Shown: in pieces, positions 11,871 through 24,200 of the stretch
Layout of the letters: every line of letters begins with the position of its first letter
Numbering within the stretch: the first letter of the stretch is position 1
Assembly: GCF_019175385.1 (NCBI RefSeq)
Contig: NC_083339.1
Location: 24,705,637 to 24,769,636, forward strand
From: Lycium barbarum
Lineage: Eukaryota > Streptophyta > Magnoliopsida > Solanales > Solanaceae
Direction: 5' to 3'
DNA length: 64,000 nt
Position numbers and translations under genes: made by a program
Notes under the pieces: model-generated
Database searches by the model: none
What the model was told of the DNA's origin: nothing
What the model saw: the letters and a program-made list of their open reading frames with translations, nothing else

Positions 11871-12716
11871 AGAAAAATGAGTAAAAAATAAATAAAAATC
11901 ATTTATTAAATGAGTTGTTTTACTATATTAAAACCTTATGCATGATTAAGAGAAATGTTGTTCATTTTCAGCTTTCACACCAAACATCCATCAGAATAAT
12001 TAGAACAAAATGCAGAAATTCATGAATATTAAAAAGTGACATTAACTTTATACCTTATTTGTCTACTTTCAATGCTTCCACTGTTCCTCATCTTGATAGC
12101 ATTCATCATTTCTTGCATTAAATATGTCAATAAAGGACATGCAATACATTTTACAGTTTCAAAGATGAATTTTGAAATGAATTTAGTCCATATTGTAATA
12201 TGAACTCTAACTATTCAAATTCCTCATGTTTTACAAATGAAAAACGTGGAATTCAATACATTTATTAAAGTTTATGCACTTAACTCCACATAATTTCCAG
12301 GTAAATTTCTTATGCTATGCGCGATTTCACGTCTTAAATAGCCAACCTTTGCAATTCCAGTCATTTATCTTTTGTGTTGTTTTCTCAGCCTTTGGCTTTT
12401 CAAATTCTAACTCAATAGAAGTTGTCCTATAAATATAATTTCTTTCATTGTTTGGACCTTATTCAAGATGTGCATACAATGGAAATGAAGAACTTATACG
12501 AAGCTTATCAAAATACCTTTTCCTCAGATGTTATATAAACAACAAAGATGTGGATTATTCACACAGTGATTCAGATGATTTATTCCAAAAGGAATCATGG
12601 CGCTTGTCGCATTTGCTTCTTTAATTTGTTTGTCAGCGCTGTGTTTTGGCTAAGTTATACCTCTTCTCCGGTCTTCTCTGTCACCACTCCATCAAAGCTT
12701 TTATCTTTTTTTAGGT
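11871..12716. other. AT-rich intergenic sequence
   Basis: I see no open frame with coding character, no terminal repeats and no RNA gene in this stretch. Confidence 0.5.
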
Positions 12717-12725
12717 AGAGTGATT

Positions 12726-13372
12726 TTTGTTTTTTTTTTGGCAATAGACTGTGTATTATTACCATAACCAACAAACTTTATACAAGCAAATAGAACCTAA
12801 GAGTGACAAGCCACCTTCAGGAATGTTACTAGTGCTCTTAGGCCCCAGGAGAGCATCACCAACAAACACTTACAACCTTAAGTGCAACTCCTACTAAACA
12901 GCAAAAGTAAAAACTAGCAGTTTAACTACAAAATTTCTGAACTATAGCCTGACTCTGTCGTGCCTTCGTGGAATCCTTCAGGTAGTCCACTCTCTCTGCT
13001 ACTTCTTTTTGAATCTGTATAAGCACCTCCTCTTTATCTAGAGTTATTTTCTTGAAAATTTTCCAATTCCTTGCCTTCCATGTGTGGTATATCATTGCCC
13101 CCCAGCAAGCTGTGACAAACTCCTTTTTGAACTGTTTCCATCTCTTAATTTGGATCCACTACAGTCCATGCCTCACCTCCCTTCTATGCATTGTCATCCC
13201 AATCCACTTCTCCATTTCCTCTCTCAGATAAAAAAACCATTTACAGCTTGTGAATAAGTGGTACTGAGTCTCAACTTGTGCCTCATCACATAAGCAACAC
13301 TTATCATCCTGTACTGGTATATTCAATCTAATTAGTCTTGCCTTAGTTAAGAGCTTTCCATGGTTGGCCAGC
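12726..13372 (-). mobile_element. 5'-truncated LINE fragment (zf-RVT domain)
   Basis: On the minus strand the sequence encodes the end of LINE ORF2. The zf-RVT zinc cluster (CCLCDEAQVETQYHLFTSC) lies near 13270-13320, followed by a region with TACWGAMIYHTWKARN near 13080-13130. The element ends in a poly(A) tract that appears as a T-run at about 12730-12739. AGAGTGATT flanks both sides (12717-12725 and 13373-13381), the target duplication of a LINE whose copy stopped early at its 5' end. At least one stop is present. It is a separate insertion from LINEs 1 and 2. Confidence 0.8.
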
Positions 13373-13442
13373 AGAGTGATTGTTCTTCATTTAAATTTTA
13401 CTACATAAAACTCTTCGAGTTCTCTTCTTTGTGTAATAAAAC

Positions 13443-13533
13443 TTATCTACTGCTATCTTCTTTTTGTGTTCTCTTATGATATGCCATTTTATTATCTACT
13501 GCAATCTTCTTTTTGTGTTCTCTTATGATATGC
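13443..13533. repeat. 49-bp tandem duplication
   Basis: Two adjacent copies beginning TTATCTACTG (13443 and 13492) differ at a single base over about 42 bp. They have no coding content. Confidence 0.85.
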
Positions 13534-13544
13534 TTGATTAGATA

Positions 13545-13800
13545 ATACTCCCTCCGATTCAAAATAATTGAGGATTAGACTCTAAAAGTTGGTCCAAAAC
13601 GAAATTCAAGTATCATTTGTTTTCCTTTTTTATTTGGAAAAAATGATCAAACAAGAAAACATAATGATTCATGCCAAAACTGATTAAAAACATTCAACTT
13701 GAATTTCGTGCTAAGTATTTCGGGATAAACAAATATTAACAAACTACAATAAATATTTGAAGTAAAAAAGTGGAAAAGGGGCCAAGTATACAAAGAGTGG
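13545..13800. mobile_element. Partial Stowaway-like (Tc1/mariner) MITE
   Basis: The left end TACTCCCTCCGATTC matches the Stowaway terminal consensus. No matching right end is visible, so the right border is approximate and the element seems truncated. Confidence 0.45.
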
Positions 13801-14959
13801 ATCCTCCTCATAATTCAGCTTTTCCTATTAGATAATGAACGGTGTTTCTGTAATTTCAATCAAAGACAATTTCCCATACATTTGTATTTTGCATATAAAA
13901 CTCATGGTCCAACAATTCTTAAAATATGTATTTGACATGAGCAGCTATATATTGCACTATAAAGGGATATTAATGTTAACTACAAAGTTGTGGTTATGAT
14001 AAAGTAAACTGAGATGACATAATAAAAATCATGAACGGTAACATCTTATATAGTTTAATTTATATTTCTAGCTCAAATTTTTTGTTAAAAGTATATTTGA
14101 TTATAAATCATTTTGATATATTTTGTGACAATGATATGGGGTATACGTGCAACGCACGTGTAGTTCACCAAAAAAAATAGGTTTGTTGGCAGGAAATAAT
14201 AAGATCTCTATAATACTAAAAATACTAAAGTGCAATATAGTTAATAGATTTGGGAGCTACAAATATAGGGTATAAAAAATTAATTATTTTTTCAATCTAA
14301 GATGAAGAAGTACTAAAATATGTATTAGAGAAAAAATTTATTGGAAGCAATTGTATAAGAGGTGGAAAAAATAAGTAGTAATTAATTTTGCAAAAGAGCA
14401 AACTTTGTGAGATGCAATCGTATACCGGTGAAGATGATACATGGAATGAGCCAATGCTGGTGTGGGTGCACATGCTATATAATTGTACAAATTGTATTTA
14501 TCATGGTGCAAGATGAACTGTTGGTTAATGTTATTTATTACGAGTAATTAACAAGCATAATTTTTTTTTTTTATTGAGCTTGCTAAATTGAATCAACATT
14601 CATCATTTTTAGGGAACTGACACTATTTTCTTTATTTTTTGTTTATAAGTTAAATATATTGTTTAATACTATTTTTTTATGTAACTTTTAAAAAATTGTG
14701 AATTTATTGATATGTGTACACACGCGAAGTAGACTATCTAAATGGGATTAACATTCATCATTTGCAGAAAGTAATATTTTTTTATTTAATTAAATTTATT
14801 TTATACTCAAATACATAGTTCAATATATTCATGAGAATTTTAAAATGTACTCATTAATATTGGTACAAGCGCGGCATGACTGGGTCATTTCGGATTGTTC
14901 GATGACATATTTGAGTTTTTTTCCCTATTAACAATATGTGTTAAAGTAGTTTGTACATA
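13801..14959. other. AT-rich intergenic sequence with a Helitron-like hairpin
   Basis: No gene is visible. At 14145-14159 the palindrome ACGTGC-AAC-GCACGT resembles the hairpin near Helitron 3' ends, but no CTRR terminus follows at the right distance. Confidence 0.4.
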
Positions 14960-15060
14960 TGTTGGAGTCCCACATCGATGACCACAACTCACAAGCCATT
15001 GTGTTGGCTATATAAAGCTAAGCCCATCAAGTCTAATAAAATGAACAATTTACATATTTA
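14960..15060 (+). repeat. Possible LTR/TRIM fragment
   Basis: The sequence starts TGTTGGAGTCCCACATCGA and is followed by a TATA-like GGCTATATAAAGC. That pairing is common at the start of short plant LTRs. No second copy or target duplication was found. Confidence 0.3.
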
Positions 15061-15475
15061 TTAGATATGTGCATTTATATATATTTAATTTAATTATAAT
15101 TGTATATTTAAATAACTTGGACTTGGGCTTGGACGCGGGTCGGGTCGGATCTTTAAATAAAGATCTTATTTCGTATTTTATTTTTGAACAGTTTTTTATT
15201 TATTTAAAATTTAAATTTAATATTTATTTTATATAAAATAGAACATTGCGTTTGTTTAGAAAATGAGTTTTCTTAAGAAACAATCTTCTTTTAAACTTCT
15301 ATAAGTACGACTACATCCCAGAAGAAGCGATACAATTTGCATGTATGATTTCAGACTTTGTTGTATCGATAGAGAATTGCTTGTGATTAATCCCCAATGA
15401 ATATACAGACAATAACTCTCGAAAGATATTTCACATCTCAAAGCCTTAATTTCTCAGTTGTTCTTCTATTATTAT
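15061..15475. other. AT-rich intergenic sequence
   Basis: Nothing recognisable. The short minus-strand open frame at 15256-15441 has no family features. Confidence 0.4.
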
Positions 15476-15665
15476 TATTTCTAACAATATGACCTCACTG
15501 GTCATCCCGAAGTCCCTTGCTGTCTCCTTGTCTACGCCAATTGCCTCAACCAATAATTCTATGTCAAAGCTTCTAAAGACATATCCAGATAGAAACTTTA
15601 CCCTACCTAAGCTACCATCTTGCGATCCTTGTTGATGTTGTCCTTGTCGTGGCTTTCCAGCTTGA
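15476..15665 (-). pseudogene. 11S globulin (legumin)-like gene fragment
   Basis: Read on the minus strand, a Gly/Gln/His-rich tract is followed by VFRSFDIELLVEAIGVDKET. This matches the character of the acidic-chain/basic-chain border region of 11S seed storage globulins, where a Gln-rich variable segment precedes the conserved NVF(S/R)xFDxELLAEAFxV block. The conserved RGxIVRV continuation is absent, so only a short piece survives. It lies next to a pectinesterase-like remnant with which it has no functional relation, which suggests captured or reshuffled gene fragments. The call is based on motif resemblance only. Confidence 0.5.
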
Positions 15666-15714
15666 AACCTTTTTTTAATTTATAACCAGCACTAAGGTTC
15701 TATAGTATCTTTTG

Positions 15715-15895
15715 TATGTTCTCTGAACCCAAATTTCAAACGCATTTTTCCTAGATAATAATAAGCTCTAGGACAATCATTTTGACGTGGAGGATAGCTT
15801 GTAATATTTGCAGTGATCTCAGTAACGATGCCCTGTAAAGTTAATTTTCCAATGCTTATCTTCTTAAAATTATCCAGGCTTAGTTCTAATTTCTG
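15715..15895 (-). other. Coding-like minus-strand stretch, unrecognised
   Basis: One minus-strand frame stays open for roughly 50 codons and includes YPPRQNDCPRAYYYLGKMRL, which has the balanced composition of coding DNA. No family is recognised. It could be another exon of a captured gene or chance. Confidence 0.25.
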
Positions 15896-15997
15896 GAACT
15901 TTTTTTTGTAGAAAAAATTCTCAGTTAACTAGTCAACAACCCTAAATGCTTTGCAGTGCTCTGTTAACTAAAATGTTCACCGCAAAATTGCCAATGT

Positions 15998-16243
15998 ATG
16001 CATCTCATTATCCTAATTGTCTGTGTCATTCTTCTCCTCATTACAGTAATAGGCTTAGTTGTTGGCCCCGTTGTTCACAAGAAGAACAAAAAGGACAGCA
16101 ATTCATGCTTTTCGAGCTTATCAACCTCAACTATCACTGACCCAGAAATGTTGTTTGCGCTTTCTTCGAAAATCGCCATGGATTCGATTGTGAATCTGTC
16201 TTCGGTACCACACAATTCTAAGAGTAAGAAAATACAAGACTAA
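15998..16243 (+). pseudogene. Pectinesterase pro-region-like fragment (membrane anchor plus PMEI part)
   Basis: The 81-residue product starts with a strongly hydrophobic segment (residues 2-26), then a HKKNKKDSNS basic/polar patch, then CFSSLS and TDPEMLFALSSKIAMDSI. Plant pectin methylesterases have this order: signal anchor, Lys/Asn-rich linker, then a PMEI-like pro-domain with CFSSLS and a DPxxLFxLSLKV helix. The first PMEI cysteine motif is missing between the linker and CFSSLS, and the catalytic pectinesterase domain is absent. A LINE fragment begins just downstream. A remnant is far more likely than a working gene. Confidence 0.5.
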
Positions 16244-16270
16244 CACTAACTCCATACAACTCTAACTCTA

Positions 16271-16605
16271 TCACCAATAAGAAGCAGGTAGATGGTTGTC
16301 ATTTTTACTGCTTGCTGAGTCTCCAAAAGTTGAGTCTGTTCCGAAGTACTTCTGGCAGAGACGATTTCTTTTTTGCCCTCCATGATGCTTGTGACGGAAT
16401 AGGGACAGACATAAGAGGTTGGTTCTTAATGAAGACGCTATGAATCCATCTGATTCATAATTTATCAGTTTTGTGTGCCAAATCTCAACAAGTTTTTGCA
16501 ATTGCTGCCTTGTTCCAAAGTTGGATATTAATGAGGTTAAGCCCACCAACAGATTTAGGAAGACACATTCTATCTCATACTACTAGTACCCATTTAGTTA
16601 TATTG
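16271..16605 (-). mobile_element. LINE reverse-transcriptase fragment
   Basis: The minus strand reads CLPKSVGGLNLINIQLWNKA near 16515-16575, the thumb-region block of plant LINE RTs, and then DLAHKTDKL and IRWIHS. At least three stops break the frame. It is a short internal piece without a poly(A) tail or target duplication that I can define. Confidence 0.7.
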
Positions 16606-16619
16606 TTTGTGCTTTACAG

Positions 16620-17000
16620 AGGTGGAGCCAGAATTTGAAGCTTATGGGCTTTGAATCCTTAGTTTAGGATTGAACATCCTTAGTTTCGATTTGAACATCC
16701 TTAGTTAAACCTTAATATTCTCAATATTATATTTGTTAGTTAATTGTATTTAATCCTTAGTTTAGATTTGAACATCCTTAGTTTAAGATTTAAAATAGCA
16801 TTAGTATAATATTAGTTAGTTAATTGTAGTTAGTATAACAATTAATTAACAATTATTAATTTGCAAATTTAGATAGTTAATATAATTTCCCGTTAAAATC
16901 TTAGTTAGTTAGTATAACTGAACATCCTTAGTTTGGGATTGAACATCCATAGTTTAGGTTTGAATATCCATAGTTTAGGATTGAACATCTTTAGTATAAT
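16620..17000. repeat. Dispersed array of GAACATCCTTAGTTT-type repeats
   Basis: About nine copies of a 20-bp motif close to TTGAACATCCTTAGTTTAGG are scattered through the stretch, most densely at 16660-16770 and 16920-17000. They are separated by AT-rich spacers containing TTAGTTAGTTAATTG. The first bases (GTGGAGCCAGAATTT near 16622) resemble the end of the hAT MITE seen at 52032. The array ends about 50 bp before the plant-mobile-domain frame and may be its 5' flank. Confidence 0.6.
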
Positions 17001-17052
17001 TTTTCGATAAAAGATTACATAATTAATATTACATGTTAATGATTAATTAAAA

Positions 17053-18144
17053 ATGCGTAAAACATATACGACACCTCCATGGATCCCGCCCTTTCATCTG
17101 GGGCCCTTCGAGCTAGATGTACTTCATCCACAGCAGCAGCATAGGTCCCAGCTAGTACGGGATTCGGATGTAGATGCCACTTGCTTGGTCCGTCCTAGGT
17201 TGATGGAACAAGCATGGGATATTTTAGGAGCTCGGTTCTCACATCGTTGCGTCTTAGATATACTATATCTGGGCGGTATCTACCGTTGCGTCGCTGCTGG
17301 TCACGTACATCATGATAGGGCTCTTGTGACGGCCATGATTGAGCGATGGCGACCGGAGACCCATACATTTCATCTCCGCACTAGTGAGGCCACCATCACC
17401 ATTCAGGATGTGGAGGTCATTTACGATCTAGAGGTAGATGGACGCGCGTTGCATATTGAGGAACCTCAGCAGCCGTCGTATCGGCCAGAATTGACTAGGC
17501 TCACTGGTTTCGTGCCTTAGGAGGGTCATATATGGGGACAGAGTCGGGTGTCGATGCATACCCTCATTACTCACTTGCGCCTCGTAGACATGGAGCATCC
17601 GATTACAGAGGACACACCTCAGGTGGATGTTGACCGACGTGCTCGTCTATACCTTCTCATCATATTCAGAGGCATCTTGTTCCTGAACACATCGGGTTCC
17701 CATGTGAGCTTGAGGTATTTGTCGTTTCTGGAGCATCTGGGCGAGTTGGGATGTTACAGTTGGGGCGCTGCTGTCCTGGCTTACATGTGTCGAGGATTAT
17801 GTTGATCGTCTATGGGCTTGAGGACCGATACCGCTGCATTTTGCCCGCCCCTCCAAGTAATATATTTAAGTGTGTATAATTTTATTCTAAATATAGCTTT
17901 TTGAAACGACAACTAATAAAACATTTTTTATGACCCTTTCAGATATGGGTGTTTGACTAGGATGAGACCTTTTCAGCCCACAACTGCTGACCCTCCGCTC
18001 GACTATATTGTTGAGGCGGTGCCCTATGCGCGGAGATGGACGGGAGGTGTAATCCGAGATGTGGATACGCACCACAGTATTCTCCCGTTCAGGGACCAGC
18101 TAGATCGTATGAAGGCGGACACGGTAAGTTTTTTTAATTTAACA

Positions 18145-18176
<32 letters not shown>

Positions 18177-18250
18177 GTCTTTTATTGTTAACTAATTCAA
18201 TTCGTTTTACAGGCTTTTATATGAACGCCGTATGATCATATTTTGACCGC
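17053..18250 (+). pseudogene. Plant mobile domain (MAIN/MAIL-like) pseudogene
   Basis: Exon 1 from 17053 encodes HLGPFELDVLHPQQQHRS and then ERWRPETHTFHLRTSEATI, hallmark blocks of the plant mobile domain (aminotransferase-like, PF10536). This domain occurs in host MAIL proteins and as cargo of several plant transposons. TAG at 17518-17520 interrupts it in frame, and the same frame continues to 17805, where the sequence shifts. A spliced second exon (about 17942-18124, acceptor CTTTCAG, donor GTAAGT) carries YARRWTGG and contains an in-frame TAG. A third exon from 18213 (acceptor TTTACAG) starts with a Trp-to-stop change. Splice borders remain readable, so it was an intron-containing gene and not a retrocopy. 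It is not functional as it stands. Confidence 0.75.
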
Positions 18251-19315
18251 ATAATAAAATAATAACTAGGCCAAAATTGATACTACCTCACACAAGGAAT
18301 ATCTCCGGATCATCCGTAATTTGACACGTTTTATTTAGTACTACCTGAATTATTTTTTGTTCTGATTACCCCTGAACGTGCAGTTTGATAGTCTTGAACC
18401 CCTACAAGCTGATGTAACAAAAAGTGTACATATACTTTTTAGGCGCTTGGAATTGGAAAAAAATCAGCTTCTAAAGGAATAGTTTTTAGTTGTCATGTAG
18501 TCATATGTTCGATTTATTTGTTCTTTTTTATTATTCCTTTTACTCATACTATACATTGCATATGTTATCTCAACCTTGTATATCTTTTTCTCCTTTGACG
18601 CAACAATTATTTGTTTTTACTTTGTATTTTATTTTCTGACCAAATCTGTAAATATAACTTGGCTTGGCTGAAACTCTATTATTTTTAGCCTAATAAAAAG
18701 ATAGTTAAAATAATGGAGTTTCAACTGTGTATTTTCTTATTCTTCATTAGATTTAGTGACTAGTTTCTCCAATATATATTTGTTTTGGGCTAAATAAATT
18801 TATTTTAAAAAATGTATTTGCTAGAGTCTATTATTTTGTCCAAATAATTTTTTAATAAAAAATAATCGAGTTCCAGCTCTTTTATTTCTCTTCAGGTGTA
18901 ATAAAAAAAAATCTTTTTCTTTGTTCTGTCCAAATTTATAAAAGAATTGGCTGAAATTTATAAGATTTTGTTAAATAAAAGCTCAACCTAAAAAACAGAG
19001 TTTCAGCCTATTTTTTAATATAAATTTGACCTGAAAAATATGATCCAAAAAGTAAAAAATGTAATAATTTTTTTATAATTTATATTTATTGGGACTTTGC
19101 CAATTCATATGCATTTTGGGATTACACCATGAGTTTGAGCCTAATTTTTGTAAATGTTGGCTCAGTTTTGGATGGGTAGAAGTTGTACATGCTTTTCTAT
19201 GTTCCTACTTGTTTTAACAACAGGATGGCCAGGTCATTTGTTGTATTTGGGAAGCCTAGGCATTATGTTCCCCTTGTTCATATCTTTATATTTTTTTCTT
19301 GGGATTCCAGTATAC
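18251..19315. other. AT-rich intergenic sequence
   Basis: Contains imperfect inverted repeats around GAAACTC and GAGTTTC (for example 18668-18725 and 18960-19010) that resemble decayed MITE arms. No gene is recognised. The open frames at 19154-19389 are not family members that I can name. Confidence 0.4.
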
Positions 19316-19405
19316 CTATTCAATTACAGCATCTTAGTATATTCTCTCTCTTACTAACGGTCCCTAATTTATCAAAATCCGACCGTTAAGTCTCACGCGA
19401 CTCTG

Positions 19406-21250
19406 ATGGAAGGGACGTCCGGCCAGGTGCCTGCGCGTCCTACTCAACCACCGGATCCAAATGGCAAAGCAATAACACCCAATGAAGAAATTCCCACAAA
19501 ACCCAACTATCTCTCTGTTGCTGTCGGTGGAAAATCGATTTCAACTCGAAAAAGAGAATCAGTAATTGCATATGTCTCAACTCATAACGGCGTACCGGAG
19601 GTCTTATTTGATTGTGACGACTATCATGGATTAATGGCAGAGGAATGCAAATTCACGATTAATGGCAGATTCCTAAAAACCCGACCCCAAATTGAAACAA
19701 TTCGAACTACAGTGAAAGAATCAATCTCTATCAAAGGGAAAATTCAGATTGGGGTCTATGATAATCGGAATGTGTTCATCGACGTCTACAATGAGGAAGA
19801 TTTTAACACCATTTACTTCAGACATGCTATAGATATCGATGGTCAGACGATGTGGCTGAGCAGATGGACCCCAAACTTCACACAAGAGAAAGACGGTCCG
19901 TTAACTCCGGTATGGGTTCTGTTACCTAAATTACCTTTCCACTTACATACTTGGCACTATTTAAAACAAATTGTTAGTCCAATCGGGAGTCCCCTGGCAT
20001 TGGATTTAGCGACAAGGAGTAGAACTAGGCCAAGTATGGCCAAGGTTAGGGTTGAAATTGATCTTACAAAACCTCGGCTAAATTATGTGTTTATTGGACA
20101 AAGAAATGCGATGAATCTTTTACAAGGTTTTGATCAAAAAATTGAGTATGAGGGTGTGCCTAAATACTGTACCCATTGTATATTATTAGGACATACCTTA
20201 TATCAATGTAGAAGAGTAGAAAAGGAGAAACAGGAAAAGGAAGTTTCAACAACTAAAAAAGAAAGTCCTATGAGTAAAGCAGAACCTTCTACAAAAGCTC
20301 AAGAAATTCCAAAAACTGTGACAAAAATGAATGAACAAGTACCTCAAAGAGGCAGAGAAGTGCAAACCAAAAAAGGGAGAACAGTTCTTATGAGAGACAA
20401 AAGTGTTCCCCCTAAGCAAACTTATAAACCTACAGGGATCATTTTTGGTATAGATAAACCTCAGCCGACAAATGAGGTGATCAGTCAAGGAAAAGACACT
20501 GAGAAACTATCTGAACAGGTTGACATAGAAAAGATAATGCCTAACAAGGTTTTACAAGAGAAAAACCAAGATCAGTTAACCCAGCAAAATCTCCAAATGA
20601 ACAAAGGAGAATCATCTCCATCCAATGATGTAAATAATGTTAGAGGAGAATCTGGGCAGATAACAAAAAACAATGAGGAGATGCACAATGATCAACAGGT
20701 GCAACTTGAAGGAAGCAAGGAGATTATGATCACTGATCCAAATGCACAACAGGTTGTTTTAAGCATAGATAAGGCAAATTTTCAAGAAACAAATCAACAG
20801 TGGCAAGTTCCAAAGAAGACTGCTCAGAGGACCAAAATTCTTTCAAATGATACAAAGGATGTTTCCAAGGCTAATAATAAATTTGAGAGCCTAAATGAAA
20901 AACAGGAAACTCTGGAAAATAAGACTCAATAGAAAGGGGAAGTGAGTATTAGAAATACAAAGAGTCAACATGAAAGGGCTCCTTTTGGAGATGAATGGGC
21001 AGAGGAAACTACTACTAAAGAGGAAAAAACTTCAGAAGAAGAAACAGAACAGGAAACTACTGATGATGAAGCTGAACTACTGGCACATGCTTTTGGGGAG
21101 AAGAATAGGGAGACTGAAATATTTCAGGATGCACAAGAAGACAACATAGATAAGCATGAAATACCTTTAAAGCTCCGGTCAAGAAAGAAATCTCCTGTTA
21201 CAAGGAACCAAAAGAAATCTACACAAACCAACAATACTAAACATGTTTAA
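19406..21250 (+). pseudogene. LINE 2 ORF1: DUF4283 and CCHC zinc-knuckle protein
   Basis: The frame runs from ATG 19406 to TAA at 21248-21250 with one TAG at 20930-20932. Residues about 55-240 form a DUF4283 domain, including WVLLPKLPFHLHTW. A zinc knuckle YCTHCILLGHTLYQC (C-x2-C-x4-H-x4-C) follows at about residues 253-267. The rest is a Lys/Gln/Glu-rich tail ending in acidic and basic tracts. Plant LINE ORF1 proteins bind the element RNA. The stop lies late, so the domain portion could still be made in principle. The final TAA overlaps the ORF2 start in TAATG. Confidence 0.85.
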
Positions 21251-24200
21251 TGATTAAGCTCTTAAACTGGAATATTAGGGGCATGAAGTCCCAAGTTGCT
21301 ACTGAGAGACTTGTATACATGATTAAACAGTATAACATAAACTTTGTTGCCATTCAAGAACCATTTCTTCAAGAGACCTGCATTGATGATTATAAGAGAA
21401 TTCTGGGAATGCAGGATAGTTATACAAATGTAAGTAACAAGATATGGATTTTTTGGGAGGTAGAAGTGAATTGTAATGTATATGCTAACCATGCCCAAAT
21501 TCTTACTTGTAAACTTACTACCAAAGAATCCAACAAAGATATTTATATCTCGACAGTGTATGCCAAAACTAGGAAAACTAGAAGGAAGGATCTATGGGAT
21601 GAAATAAGAGCTCTCTCTAGTAATTCCACACCTTGGGCTGTTATAGGTGACTTTAATAGCATTTTAAATGTTGATGAGAAATTGGGGGGAAACCCACATA
21701 GACTATCCAAGAGTCTCCCTTTCATTGAATGCCTTTTGACTGCAATCTAGAAGATGTTGGGTACTTTGGATAGCCTTTAACCCGGTGCAATGAAAGAAAG
21801 GGTACTGACATCATCTGGAAAAGACTAGACAGGTTGGTTGTCAATGATGAATGGAATTCTTGCTTTTCTAAGACAACTATCCAGCACTTACCTAGGGTCA
21901 GTTTTGACCACTGCCCATTACTTATGAATGCTGAAGATGAGGAAGAAAGCTACATAAAATACATCAAGTTCCTAAACTTTTGGGTAGATCAAGTGGACTT
22001 TCTCGAAATTGCAAAGCAACAATGGGAGGCTGAGATCAATGGGAACATATTTTGGAAAGTTCATCAGAAGATGAAAAGAACCAGCAAAGTTCTTAGTGAA
22101 TGGTCCAAGAACAAAATTGGGGATATTTTTTATAACACTAAAGCTATGGAAAGCAAAATTGAACAACTAGAAGCTCAATACATAAATACCTTGAGTCAAG
22201 ATGACAGGATACATCTCAATCATTCCAAAGCTGAACTGATTCTTCACCATAAGATGGTTGATACCTTCTGGAAGCAAAAGGCCAACCTCAAATTGCACCT
22301 TGAGGGGGATGAAAATACCAGATATTTTCACAACATGGTCAAGGGCAGAAGGAAGATCCTCAATATTCATAGAATCTATGTAGAAGATCAATGGATAGAA
22401 GGAAGTGAAAATATTGCCGATGCTGCTGTGAAGTTCTATCAAGACCTATTTTCAGAAGATAACATATCCTTTGATAATAATATCCTTAACTGCTTGTCAT
22501 GTTTGATTACTGATTATGATAACTCTAGGCTTCTTGCCGATCCTTCTATGGATGAAGTTAAAAATGCCATTTTTGACATCAATCATAATAGTTCTGCTGG
22601 GCCTGATGGTTTTAATAGTATGTTTTTTCAAAAATCTTGGGATATCATTGGCAATGATATTCTAGAAATGGTCAGAGCTGTTTTTGATGGTCAACAAATG
22701 CTAAATTGTTTTACTTCAACTTGTTTAGTCCTCATTCCTAAGACTGAAGCTGCACAATCATTTACTGATTTTAGACTAATTAGCCTTAGTAATGTTTCTC
22801 AAAAAGTAGTGTCTAAGGTTCTAAATGAAAGACTGGCCAAATTCTTCCTAATTTAATCTTTGAAAACCAAAGTGGTTTCATTAAAGGCAGAACTATTGTG
22901 AAAATGTTTTACTTGCACAGGAAATTATTCATGACATCAGACATCCTAATAAGGGTAATAATGTTGTGGTCAAATTGGATATGAATAAGGCTTATGACAG
23001 ACTTTCATGGCCCTTTCTATATGCAGTATTGAGGAAATTGGGTTTTGCAGAACAATAGATAACAATCATCAGGAACCTGATTTCTAATAATTGGTATACT
23101 GTTATTGTTAATGGAAAGAGATATGGATATTTCAAGTCTGGCAGAGGAGTCAAACAGGGGGACCCTATTTCCCCTTCTCTTTTTGTGATTGCTGTTGAAG
23201 TTTTATCAAGACTGCTAAATAAACTTTTTGAAAATCCAAGCTTTATTGGCTTCAGTATGCATAAGAACTGTCCCAAAATAAATCACCTTTCATACGCTGA
23301 TGATATAATCATTTTTTGTTCAGGAAAATCAGCTACTTTGCATCTCGTAAAACAAACTCTGACAGAGTATGAAGTAAACTCTGGCCAACTCATTAATACT
23401 AACAAAAGTTGTTTTCTTATGGATGAGCATGTCACACAAAAAAGGAGAAACATTGTGGCAAAAATTCTTAAGTTTCAGCAGAATGTTTTCCCTATCACCT
23501 ATTTAGGATACCCATTGTTCTATGGAAGAAAAAGAGTACATTACTTTACAGACATGGTCACCAAAATCATTCAAAGGATGGGGTCATGGAGTTGTAATTT
23601 TTTATCTACTGGAGGTAAAAGAATCCTAATTAACCATGTCTTAGCTGCTATGCCCCTTCATATGCTTGCAATCTGTGAACCTCCCAAAACACCTCTAAAC
23701 CAAATTGAGAAGGTTCTTGCAAACTTCTTTTGGGGAAGTTTTGAAGGGAAACAAAAACATCATTGGACAAAATGGGAGACCCTTTGCAAACCAACACTGG
23801 AAGGGGGTATAGGAGTTAGAAGACTGCATGACATTTTAGATGCTTTCTCTTGTAAACTCTGGTGGAACTTCAGAACCAAGGAGTCTTTGTGGACAAAGTT
23901 CATGAAAGCCAAGTACTCTCAAAGAATTCACTTTATGGCAAGGAAATGGAATTATGCCCATTCTCATACATGGAGGAGACTAATGAAAATCAGATTCAAG
24001 GTGGATCATCTTATACATTGGAAGATCAATAGAGGTAATACCAACTTCTAGTGGGATAATTGGTCAGATATAGGCAGACTTTCCCTTTACATCCAAGCAT
24101 CTACTTCCATTAAACCAAAAGTGTCTGACTATATCAATAATGGTCAATGGAATATAGATAAACTTTCTAATCACCTACCCCCTGATATGGTTCAAAATAT

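Noticed and set aside
14145..14170. Second Helitron 3' end
   Set aside because: The hairpin is good but no CTRR follows within the usual 10-12 bases.
19154..19389. Two overlapping frames as a small gene before LINE 2
   Set aside because: They run through the LINE target duplication into the LINE leader and show no family motif.
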